Shown: one piece after another, positions 17,223 to 24,926 of the stretch
Layout of the letters: every line of letters starts with the position of its first letter
Position numbering within the stretch: position 1 is the first letter of the stretch
Assembly: GCF_003590795.1 (NCBI RefSeq)
Contig: NZ_QYUL01000002.1
Coordinates: 186,001-250,000 of the forward strand
Source: Azospirillum cavernae
GTDB lineage: Bacteria; Pseudomonadota; Alphaproteobacteria; Azospirillales; Azospirillaceae
Direction of reading: 5' to 3'
DNA: 64,000 bases
Notes under the pieces: model-generated
The model's input: the letters and a program-made list of their open reading frames with translations, nothing else
What the model was told of the DNA's origin: nothing
The model's database searches: none
Translations under genes and position numbers: made by a program

Positions 17223-19247
17223 TCAGTTCAACTGAATCAGCCCGCCCTTGACCGTGGTCATGCCGCCGCCGTCGATGGTGGCCTGGGCGCTGCCCTTCAC
17301 CGTCACCGTCGCCCCGCCCTGAAGCGTCGCGCCGGTGTCGGCCTTCACCGTGGCGTTCATGCCCTGCAAGGTCGCGTCGCTGGTCGCCTTGGCCGTCAAC
17401 GCGGCGGAGGAGGTGAGGTTCATCGCCTGCCCCGAACTCATCGTCAGCCCCTTGCCCGCCTTGATGGTCACGGCGCCGCTGGCCTCGATGGTGATGTCGC
17501 CGTCGACCTTCAGGGTGTAATCCTTGGTCACGTTTTGGGTGAAGGCGTCCTTGTTGGTGCGGGTTTCCGCCCCCTCCACCGTCACGCCGCGCGTGCCTTT
17601 GACCGAATGGGTCTCGTTGCCCTTGGAAATCGCGGACGTTCGGTTGCCTTCGGTGACGGTCAGCGTGTCGTTGCCCTTGGTGATGGTGACGGAACGGTTG
17701 CCCTTGTTCAGAGTCAGTTTGTCGTCGGCGGCGTCCACCGTGGTGGTGCGGCTGTTGTTGATGAGGACGGTCATGTCCTTTTGCGCCTGGACGTAGATCT
17801 CCTCCGAATCCGCCTTGTCTTCAAAGCGGATTTCGTTGAAGCCCTTGCCGCCTTCGGAGCTGTTGGACTTGATCGTGCTTTTGGTCTGATCGTCGGTCAG
17901 GGTGTAGGGCGTGGTGTTGGTGCCGTTGTAGACGCAGCCGGTGATGATCGGTTGGTCGGGATTGCCGTCGAGGAAGCTGACGATCACCTCCATGCCGACG
18001 CGCGGCAGGAAGAAGCTGCCCCAGCCCTTGCCCGCCCAGCCCTGCGCCACCCGCACCCAGCAGGAGCTGTTTTCGTCGTTCTTGCCCAACTGGTCCCAAT
18101 AGAACTGAACCTTCACCCGGCCATACTGGTCGGTGTAGATCTCCTTGCCCGATTTGCCGACAACGATGGCGGGCTGGGTTCCGGCGATGCGCGGCGCGAC
18201 GGCCCGGCGCGGAGGGCGGTAAACGGTGGCCGAGGGCAGCGCGGAAAAGCGGTTGTCATACTCCCGGTAGGTCGCGCGGTGCTGGACCGCGTGCAACACC
18301 CACTCGGCGTTCAGATCGGCGCGCGGGTGGCCGGACAGGGTGAATTTCTGCCCCGCCGTGAAGCCGCGCACGACGCTGGCCCCGCTCAGCCGCTTGGCGT
18401 CGGCCTGCAAGGCGGCCAAGCGGACGCTGGCGAAGCCGTCGCCCTGCCCCTTGCTGGTGTAATTGCCCGGATAATCATAGATTTGCGGCGCGCCGGACTT
18501 TCCGGTGACGCTGGCCTTCAACTCGGTCGCGGGCGTGATGAAGTTGTAATCGTCGGCCTGATAAGCGCCGCTGGTGACGGCCTGCTCCAACGAGCAACTG
18601 GTCACATGCGCCCCGTCCACCCAATCCTTGCCGCCCGGCAGCGCCATGTACGGCACCGGCGACACCCCCGCCACCGCCGTGAAGGCGGAGGAATCATCGG
18701 CCAACACCAAGGTGTGGGTTCCCGCCGCGTGGGTGAAGAAATAGCAGATGCCCTCTTCCTCCATCAGCCGCGAGACGAAGTTCAGGCAGGTCTCGCCATA
18801 CTGCACGCAGTAATCGCGTTTGGTGTAGGTGGCGGTCGTCGAATCCTTGACGTCGCTGTAACCCAGCGTCGTGAACACTTTTTTGATGATCTCGACGGCG
18901 GTCATCGTCTGGTAAATGCAGTTGTCGCTGCTCAGCCTCAACATCCACAGCCAGGGGCGCAATTCGGCGACGTAGGAGGTCGCCGTCTGCACCACGCGGA
19001 CGCACAGCCCGTCTATGATCCGCTTCGCCCCCGCCCCATCGACCAGCGTCACCGTCAGATGCGCGCCGACCAGCTTGGACAGATCCAAATCCTGCGCGCC
19101 GCTGGACGACTGCATGACCAGCGTGAAGTCGAACAGGTCGGAGACATACTCGCTGCCGCTGAACTCCGTCAGGATCAGCGCGTCCTTGCCCAGCGGCGTG
19201 CTGACCGACAGCGAGGCGTTGTCTTGCGTGGTGGCCTTGTCGCTCAC
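17223..19247 (-). CDS. vgrG: type VI secretion system tip protein VgrG (TssI)
   Basis: This 674-residue protein forms the trimeric spike of a type VI system. The N-terminal gp27-like part (residues 10-350) includes VSRLMEEEGICYFF and LHAVQHRATYREYDN. The gp5/OB part has GKEIYTDQYGRVKVQFYWD and SSCWVRVAQGWAGKGWG...PRVGMEVIVSFLDG. The C terminus is a beta-helical needle of short repeats (KGNRSVTITKGND, KGNETHSVKGTRG) ending without an added effector domain. The start is GTG at 19247 (SDKATTQ). It sits 39 bases after clpV and before the YwqK and DUF4280 genes, the typical order of a vgrG delivery module. Confidence 0.96.
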   Translation of the reverse strand: MSDKATTQDNASLSVSTPLGKDALILTEFSGSEYVSDLFDFTLVMQSSSGAQDLDLSKLVGAHLTVTLVDGAGAKRIIDGLCVRVVQTATSYVAELRPWLWMLRLSSDNCIYQTMTAVEIIKKVFTTLGYSDVKDSTTATYTKRDYCVQYGETCLNFVSRLMEEEGICYFFTHAAGTHTLVLADDSSAFTAVAGVSPVPYMALPGGKDWVDGAHVTSCSLEQAVTSGAYQADDYNFITPATELKASVTGKSGAPQIYDYPGNYTSKGQGDGFASVRLAALQADAKRLSGASVVRGFTAGQKFTLSGHPRADLNAEWVLHAVQHRATYREYDNRFSALPSATVYRPPRRAVAPRIAGTQPAIVVGKSGKEIYTDQYGRVKVQFYWDQLGKNDENSSCWVRVAQGWAGKGWGSFFLPRVGMEVIVSFLDGNPDQPIITGCVYNGTNTTPYTLTDDQTKSTIKSNSSEGGKGFNEIRFEDKADSEEIYVQAQKDMTVLINNSRTTTVDAADDKLTLNKGNRSVTITKGNDTLTVTEGNRTSAISKGNETHSVKGTRGVTVEGAETRTNKDAFTQNVTKDYTLKVDGDITIEASGAVTIKAGKGLTMSSGQAMNLTSSAALTAKATSDATLQGMNATVKADTGATLQGGATVTVKGSAQATIDGGGMTTVKGGLIQLN

Positions 19248-19252
19248 GATGA

Positions 19253-19281
19253 GGCTTTCACAAGGGGGGCTTTCACAGGGG
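19253..19281. repeat. two tandem 14-15-bp repeats between clpV and vgrG
   Basis: Two near-identical units, GGCTTTCACAAGGGG and GGCTTTCACAGGGG, fill most of the 39-base gap between the clpV stop and the vgrG GTG start. They lie where the vgrG ribosome site should be. A change in copy number would alter the spacing there. Confidence 0.7.
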
Positions 19282-19286
19282 GGCGC

Positions 19287-21944
19287 TTAAACGCGGCGAA
19301 TGGCGGGACCGTCGAAGGTGTAACGCAGCGCGCCGAAGGCGTCGAGATCGACATGAACCGACTCCAGCGGCGCGCCGGTCGCCAACCGGGACAGCAGTTC
19401 CGAGGACAGATCGGGCAGCAGCGTGTTGGTCAGCAGGTGATCGATGGCCCGCGCGCCCGCGTCGGTCGCCGCGCAGCGGGCGGCGACACGGGCGACCACC
19501 GCGTCGTCATAGGTCAGTTCCGCCCGATGGGTGTCCAACAGGCGTTCCTGCACCCGCGCCAGCTTCAGCCGGACGATGGCGTGAATGCGCGGTTCGTCCA
19601 ACGGCACATAGGGAACCACCACCATGCGGCCCAGCAGCGCCGGTTTGAAATGGCGCGTCAGTTCGGGGCGGATCGCCTCGGCCAACCGATCCGCCGCCGT
19701 CACCCCGCCCGCCGCCAGCCGGGCGATGGTGTCGGACCCCAGGTTGGACGTCAGCAGGATCAGCGTGTTCTTGAAATCGACCACCACCCCTTCGCTGTCC
19801 TCCAGCGTGCCCTTGTCGAACACCTGATAGAACAGCTCCAGCACGTCGGGATGGGCCTTTTCCACCTCGTCCAGCAGCACCACGGAATAGGGGGCGCGGC
19901 GCACCGCCTCGGTCAACACGCCGCCCTTGCCGAAGCCGACATAGCCCGGCGGCGCGCCCTTCAGGCCGGACACCGAATGGGCCTCCTGATACTCCGACAT
20001 GTTGATGGTGATGAGGCTGCGCTCCCCGCCGAACAGCAGATCGGCCAGGGTCAGCGCCGTTTCCGTCTTGCCGACGCCGGACGGCCCGACCAGCAGGAAA
20101 ACGCCGGTCGGCTTGCCCGGCTCGCCCAACCCGGCGAAAAAAGTGCGGATGCGGCGGGCCACGGCGTCGAGCGCGGCGTCCTGCCCGACCACCCGCTCCG
20201 CCATCCGCTCGCGCAGGCCCTGGGCCGCGTTGCGGTCGTCGACAATCATCCGCCCGACCGGAATCCCCGTCCAGCCCGCCACCACCGACGCGACGGCGCG
20301 GTGATCGACGTCGAGCGGGACCATCGGCTCCCGGCCCTCCTGCATCATGTCCAGTTCCAGCCGCAAGCCGTCCCGCTTGGCCCGCGCCCGCAGATAGGCC
20401 TCGCCGGAAAGGTTGGGGAGTTCATCCTCCAGCGCGCGGATGCGTCCGGCGATTTCCGTTTCCTGCTGCCAGCGGGCGTTCAGCCGGTGGCCTTCATCCT
20501 CCGCCGCGATCTGGGCGCTTTCCAGTCGGTCAATCCGCTCGTCATGATCGCGGCCCGAAACGCTTTCCCGTCTCAGCAAGGCCAATTCGGCGGCGTGGGC
20601 CTTGGCGCGGCGTTGGGCCTCCTGCAAGGCCGGGGGCGGGGCGGTTTGCGCCAGGGCCACGCGGGCGCACGCGGTGTCGAGCACCCCCACCGCCTTGTCC
20701 GGCAATTGCCGGTCGCTGATGTAACGGTGCGACAGGCGGACGGCGTGCTCCACCGCCTCGTCCAGAACGCGCACGCCGTGATGCGCCTCCAGCGTCGGGA
20801 TCAGGGCGCGCAGCATGGCGACGGCGGTCGCCTCGTCCGGCTCCGCCACCTTGACCAGTTGGAAACGCCGGGTCAGCGCCGGATCCTTTTCGAAATAACG
20901 CTTGTACTCGGCCCAGGTGGTGGCGGCGATGGTGCGCAACTCGCCGCGCGCCAGCGCCGGTTTCAGCAGATTGGCGGCGTCGCCCTGCCCCGCCGCGCCG
21001 CCCGCGCCGACCAGCGCGTGCGCCTCGTCGATGAACAGGATCACCGGGTTGGCGGCGGCGGCGACCTCGGCGATCACCCGCTTCAGCCGGTCCTCGAACT
21101 CGCCCCGCACGCCGGCGCCCGCTTGAAGCAAGCCAAGATCAAGGATGCGCACCGACACCCCGCGCAAGGACGGCGGCACCGCCCCCGCCGCCACCTGCTG
21201 GGCGAAGCCCTCCACCACCGCCGTTTTGCCGACGCCGGGATCGCCGGTGAGGATCGGGTTGTTCTGCCGTCGCCGCATCAAAATGTCGATGACCTGCCGG
21301 ATTTCGGCGTCACGCCCGATGATCGGGTCGATCTTTCCGGCACGGGCCTGCGCGGTCAGGTCGATGGTGTAGGCGTCCAGCGCCGGGGTTTTCGACGGCC
21401 CCGCCGCCGCGCCTGAAGCCGACGCCGCAGCGGTCGCTGGGGCGGCGAATGCGCCGGTCGGCCCGCCCTGATCCTCCACCCCGCCGCGCAACAGGTTCGG
21501 CAACTCTTCCAGCAGGGCGCCGCGCGGGACGCGGACCAGCGTCGGCGCGGCCTCCAGCGCCATGCCGCGCAGCAGGTCATCATCCAGCAGCGCCGCCAGG
21601 ATCGCCCCGGAGCGGATCGCCGCCCCGCCCAACCGCAGCGACGACACCACCCAGGCGCGTTCCAGCAAGCGCAACAGATGCTCGGAAAAGGCCGGGGTCT
21701 GCCGGTTGCCGCGCGGCAGCCGTTCCAACGAGCGCATCAGGTCGGCGGACAGCCCCCCGGCCTCGACCCCATAATGCCGCAGCAGGCGGGCGACGTCGGA
21801 GTCGGGCAGCGCCACAAGGCAATGCAGCAGATGCTGCACCTCCACCGCGAAATGGGTCTGCGTCAGGCAAAGCTGGGCCGCCGTCTCAAGCGCGCGCTTG
21901 GCCGTGGGGTTCAGTTTGCCGATGAGGGGCTTCAAGGGGGACAT
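19287..21944 (-). CDS. clpV: type VI secretion ATPase ClpV (TssH)
   Basis: This 885-residue AAA+ unfoldase recycles contracted VipA/B sheaths. A Clp N domain (residues 1-150, TAKRALETAAQLCLTQTH) is followed by AAA1 with Walker A TGDPGVGKTAVVEG and Walker B VILFIDEAHALVGAGG. A middle coiled-coil region follows, then AAA2 with Walker A VGPSGVGKTETAL and the SEYQEAHSVSGLKGAPPGYVG segment that marks the ClpB/ClpV class. The C-terminal D2-small domain ends at FDGPAIRRV. No sheath or baseplate genes lie in the window, so the core must be elsewhere. Its position next to vgrG assigns it to TssH rather than ClpB. Confidence 0.95.
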   Translation of the reverse strand: MSPLKPLIGKLNPTAKRALETAAQLCLTQTHFAVEVQHLLHCLVALPDSDVARLLRHYGVEAGGLSADLMRSLERLPRGNRQTPAFSEHLLRLLERAWVVSSLRLGGAAIRSGAILAALLDDDLLRGMALEAAPTLVRVPRGALLEELPNLLRGGVEDQGGPTGAFAAPATAAASASGAAAGPSKTPALDAYTIDLTAQARAGKIDPIIGRDAEIRQVIDILMRRRQNNPILTGDPGVGKTAVVEGFAQQVAAGAVPPSLRGVSVRILDLGLLQAGAGVRGEFEDRLKRVIAEVAAAANPVILFIDEAHALVGAGGAAGQGDAANLLKPALARGELRTIAATTWAEYKRYFEKDPALTRRFQLVKVAEPDEATAVAMLRALIPTLEAHHGVRVLDEAVEHAVRLSHRYISDRQLPDKAVGVLDTACARVALAQTAPPPALQEAQRRAKAHAAELALLRRESVSGRDHDERIDRLESAQIAAEDEGHRLNARWQQETEIAGRIRALEDELPNLSGEAYLRARAKRDGLRLELDMMQEGREPMVPLDVDHRAVASVVAGWTGIPVGRMIVDDRNAAQGLRERMAERVVGQDAALDAVARRIRTFFAGLGEPGKPTGVFLLVGPSGVGKTETALTLADLLFGGERSLITINMSEYQEAHSVSGLKGAPPGYVGFGKGGVLTEAVRRAPYSVVLLDEVEKAHPDVLELFYQVFDKGTLEDSEGVVVDFKNTLILLTSNLGSDTIARLAAGGVTAADRLAEAIRPELTRHFKPALLGRMVVVPYVPLDEPRIHAIVRLKLARVQERLLDTHRAELTYDDAVVARVAARCAATDAGARAIDHLLTNTLLPDLSSELLSRLATGAPLESVHVDLDAFGALRYTFDGPAIRRV

Positions 21945-22014
21945 GCGAGGAACCGATCTTAAAAGCGCCGACGATCACCGCAAGACGCGCGGTCGCCCAG
22001 CAACAGCAATTTTT

Positions 22015-22221
22015 TCAGCGGGCGTCATGCGCGTGGGTCCGCGCAACCGGCAACGCCACGTCCCGCAACGCCCTGTAGGTGTTGTAGAGTCGATCCGACG
22101 TGGCGTCGAACCATGCGTCGAAGTCGTTGCGGCGACCGACGTGCAACGCCTCACGCCTTGACATTTTTGCCGTCTGATTGATCGTCCAGTAGCTTATTTC
22201 GTCAAGATACCGATTCAACAT
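22015..22221 (-). CDS. small hypothetical ORF between the DUF4157 gene and clpV
   Basis: This is a 68-residue frame (MLNRYLDEISYWTINQTAKM...) with a protein-like mix of residues and lower GC than its surroundings. The start has no ribosome site. In-frame protein-like sequence extends upstream of it (NLLFSLRYWWSRR) to a stop. A neighbouring frame offers an ATG at about 22266 with a GGAG ribosome site, so a one-base frameshift near 22250 may have broken a longer gene. It follows the putative effector by 63 bases on the same strand, a common place for an immunity gene. No family is recognised. Confidence 0.4.
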   Translation of the reverse strand: MLNRYLDEISYWTINQTAKMSRREALHVGRRNDFDAWFDATSDRLYNTYRALRDVALPVARTHAHDAR

Positions 22222-22284
22222 GCGACGCGACCACCAGTATCGGAGGCTGAAGAGGAGGTTTGCTCATGCGGGCGCTCCAACGCG

Positions 22285-23325
22285 TCAAATCTTCCGATAG
22301 AAATCCCGTGGCCCCCGGCTGGCTCCCGCTCCCAACGCGTCGTCCACCCCCGCCGCCTTGACGACGTCCCCGGCGAAGGCGGTGCATTGGCGGCGCGCCA
22401 GGCTGAATTGGACGTTGCCGCCCCGGTATTCGGCGATCTTGGCCATCGCCTTGTCCGCCTGCTCCGCCGAAATCGGGATGCTGCGGGTGCGCACGCCGGG
22501 CTTGGCGAAAGCGCTTTCGTCGCGGTGGACCCGCCCCGGCACGCCGGTGGTCAGACGGCCCAGATCGCGCTTGGCGTCCAGTTCGGACAGGTTGGCGGGG
22601 GAAAAGCCCCAGGCTTCGCGTTTGCCGCCGGGCCGCTCGACGGCGACGAAGCCATGCCCGGCCATCGCGTCGGGCAAGCCTGATTCCTGGTGCAGATAGG
22701 CGCCGACGATCAGGCGGTAGCCCGACCCCACCGCCGCCCCGGCTTTGGGTTGCCCGACGTTCGATTGGGACGACGGAAGCTGGCCCGGCTTGGGCGCGGC
22801 CATCTTGGCCTGAAGGCTGGGCGCGACGACGTGCGAGGCGGCGCGCAGGCCCATCCGGTCGGCCTCCGACTCCAGCGAGGGATCCTGCACCACGGCGATG
22901 CCGTTGCCGAACGGGTTGCGCACCCGGCCCGACCGTTGCTGGACCACATGGGTCAACTCATGCCCCAGCAATTGCTGGCCCTGCGGGGTGTCCGGGTTGT
23001 ACTGCCCCGGCGCAAAATAGAGGTTGGATCCAAGCGTGAAGGCCAGCGCGCCGATGGACGGCGCCTCCGCCCCGACATGCACGCGAACGTCGGAAAAATC
23101 GGTCTTGAAAAAGGATTCCATCTTCTGCCGCACCGACTCGGGCAAGGGCCGTCCGCCCGCCCCCATGCGCAGCAGGCCTGAGGGCAGTTGCTGCGCGTTG
23201 CCCTGCGCCATCGGCTGCGCCGTTCCCGTTCGGCCCGCCATCGGCAGGCGCGGACCAGACGCGGCGAAGCGGCCCTGTATGACGCGACCTGACATTCCGT
23301 GATCCCGCAGAGCTTGAGACGGCAT
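22285..23325 (-). CDS. DUF4157 (eCIS-core) protein with a C-terminal candidate enzymatic domain
   Basis: This 346-residue protein has a DUF4157 region at about residues 55-150, including FKTDFSDVRVHVG, GSNLYFAPGQYN and the zinc-metalloprotease-like motif LGHELTHVVQQ. DUF4157 is found in proteins linked to extracellular contractile injection systems and toxins. From about residue 195 a second domain contains GHGFVAVERPGGKREAWGF and SLARRQCTAFAGDVVKAAG. The histidine and cysteine there could form a papain-like active site, but this is not certain. The start at 23325 has GGGAGG upstream; an earlier GTG is less likely. With the VgrG/PAAR-like genes downstream on the same strand, a cargo role is plausible. 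Confidence 0.78.
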   Translation of the reverse strand: MPSQALRDHGMSGRVIQGRFAASGPRLPMAGRTGTAQPMAQGNAQQLPSGLLRMGAGGRPLPESVRQKMESFFKTDFSDVRVHVGAEAPSIGALAFTLGSNLYFAPGQYNPDTPQGQQLLGHELTHVVQQRSGRVRNPFGNGIAVVQDPSLESEADRMGLRAASHVVAPSLQAKMAAPKPGQLPSSQSNVGQPKAGAAVGSGYRLIVGAYLHQESGLPDAMAGHGFVAVERPGGKREAWGFSPANLSELDAKRDLGRLTTGVPGRVHRDESAFAKPGVRTRSIPISAEQADKAMAKIAEYRGGNVQFSLARRQCTAFAGDVVKAAGVDDALGAGASRGPRDFYRKI

Positions 23326-23397
23326 GGAACACACCTCCCGCACGTTGTCCCATCTTCCCGGAGCGCGCGCGGCCTGTCAATGCGCCGTCATCGGCTT

Positions 23398-24879
23398 TCA
23401 GTCCGCCGCCATCAACCGACCGACGCCGGTGGAGCGCCGCAGGTTCGACAGCATGTCGGCGGCCAGATCGGCTTCCCCGGCGAAAGTGCCGCGCGGCTCG
23501 CCCGGGCTGTCCTGCGCCAGCAGGGCGGCGGCGGCGCGGCTCAGCGTGTCGGCGGCGTCCGGGTTGTGGGCCAGCAGGACGCCCAGCGTGTCCATGGTGA
23601 TCTCGCCCACCAGCGTTTCGGCGCGGCAGCGCACGGTTTCCCCATGGGTCGTGCCAAGCAGCAGGGCGTCCATGCCGACCAAACGGCCCGGCCCCAACGG
23701 GACGGGGGGCGGGGCCGCCGCGCGCCCGCGCGGGGCCTCGGCGGTCATCAACCCTTCGATGACGATGTAAAAGGCCACCGCCGCCTCCCCCGCCTGGACC
23801 AGCGTCAGCCCGGCGGGCAGGCGGCGTTGGCGAATCTCCGCCGCCAGCACGCGGCGGTCGGCCTCGGCCAGGGCGCTCATCGGCGCGGTGGTCGCCAGCA
23901 GCCGGGACAAGCTGTCCGCGTCCATGGTCCGCCCGGCGAGGCTCGTCGGATCGCCCGCCGCCTGTTCCTGCTTCGGCCAAGCCGGGCGCAGACCGGCGCG
24001 GTCGAGATGGCGCAGAATATGCTGCAAAATCAGGCTGCGCACGCGGTAACGCCGGTCGATGGGCGGGCTGAAAAACACCGCATACTCGACCCCATGCGGG
24101 GTGATCGCCCGCACCCGGCTGTAGGGCGGCGGCGCGTCGGGCAGGGCGTGGGGCAGGATCGCCTCGATCGCCGCCGCCTCCAGAATGCGCAAGGCGCGCT
24201 CCGTCGGCACGCTGGCGTCGAGCGTCACCGTGGTCATGAACTCGAACCACGGATTGGGCAGCGAATGGTTGGTGATGGTGGACGCGGCGATTCGGCTGTT
24301 GGGGACGATCACCAGATTGCCCGCATCGTCGTTGAGCCGGGTGCTGCGCCAACTGATTTCGGCGATGCGCCCCTCCAACACCGTGTCGCCCGCCTTGTGC
24401 AGCACCACATGGTCGCCGATCTTGATCGGGCGGTCGAGGTTCAGCGCCAGCCCGGTGAAGATGTCGAGCAGCAATTCCCGCAACGCCATGCCCAAGACGA
24501 CGCCCGCCACGCCGGACGCCGCCCACAGGACCGTCAGATCCTGTTTGAAGACGAAGCCCGCGATGGCGCCGAAGGACAGCAGGAAGATCAACAGGCCCGA
24601 CAATTGGCTGAGCAGGCGCGGCACCGGCGCGCCCAGCGCCGCCGCCACCAACCCGTCGAGCAGGACATACTGCACCACCCGTTGCAGCAGCATGCCCAAG
24701 GACAGGATCAAGCCGATGCTGAGCGCGTAGCCCAACACGCGCCAACCGCTTTCCAGCGCCTCCGCCCCGGCGGCCTGATAGGCGCTGCCCTCCAGATACA
24801 AGGCGCCGCCCAACAGCAGACACCCGGCCAACGGCAAAAACAGCTTGTTCAGCCGGGATATGATGGTCGGCACGGGCAT
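23398..24879 (-). CDS. MscS-family mechanosensitive channel with cyclic-nucleotide-binding domain
   Basis: This 493-residue inner-membrane channel has about four hydrophobic helices in residues 10-140. The MscS pore and beta domain follow (GVAGVVLGMALRELLLDIF, then LNLDRPIKIGDHVVLHKAG and ISWRSTRLNDDAGNLVIVPN). From about residue 330 to 470 there is a cNMP-binding-like domain (LPAGLTLVQAGEAAVAFYIV, then GPGRLVGMDALL). This matches the MscS-CNB architecture, in which a nucleotide second messenger may modulate gating. It is the third gene of an operon with a three-CheW protein and a chemoreceptor, 47 bases after the MCP stop. That pairing is unusual and suggests sensory control of turgor or vice versa. 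Confidence 0.9.
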   Translation of the reverse strand: MPVPTIISRLNKLFLPLAGCLLLGGALYLEGSAYQAAGAEALESGWRVLGYALSIGLILSLGMLLQRVVQYVLLDGLVAAALGAPVPRLLSQLSGLLIFLLSFGAIAGFVFKQDLTVLWAASGVAGVVLGMALRELLLDIFTGLALNLDRPIKIGDHVVLHKAGDTVLEGRIAEISWRSTRLNDDAGNLVIVPNSRIAASTITNHSLPNPWFEFMTTVTLDASVPTERALRILEAAAIEAILPHALPDAPPPYSRVRAITPHGVEYAVFFSPPIDRRYRVRSLILQHILRHLDRAGLRPAWPKQEQAAGDPTSLAGRTMDADSLSRLLATTAPMSALAEADRRVLAAEIRQRRLPAGLTLVQAGEAAVAFYIVIEGLMTAEAPRGRAAAPPPVPLGPGRLVGMDALLLGTTHGETVRCRAETLVGEITMDTLGVLLAHNPDAADTLSRAAAALLAQDSPGEPRGTFAGEADLAADMLSNLRRSTGVGRLMAAD

Positions 24880-24926
24880 CGGGCGGTCAGGCTCCTCACA
24901 CGGTCAAATCACAGGGTCAAACAGGG

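Noticed and set aside
17061..21416. A 1451-codon open frame on the plus strand
   Set aside because: It lies opposite the YwqK, VgrG and ClpV genes, whose minus-strand frames carry clear family motifs. The frame is a composition artefact.
22958..24823. A 621-codon minus-strand frame overlapping the MscS-CNB gene
   Set aside because: It is the out-of-frame reading of the channel gene and runs on into the DUF4157 gene. It is Arg/Gly/Ala-rich, whereas the 23398-24879 frame has MscS and cNMP-binding motifs.
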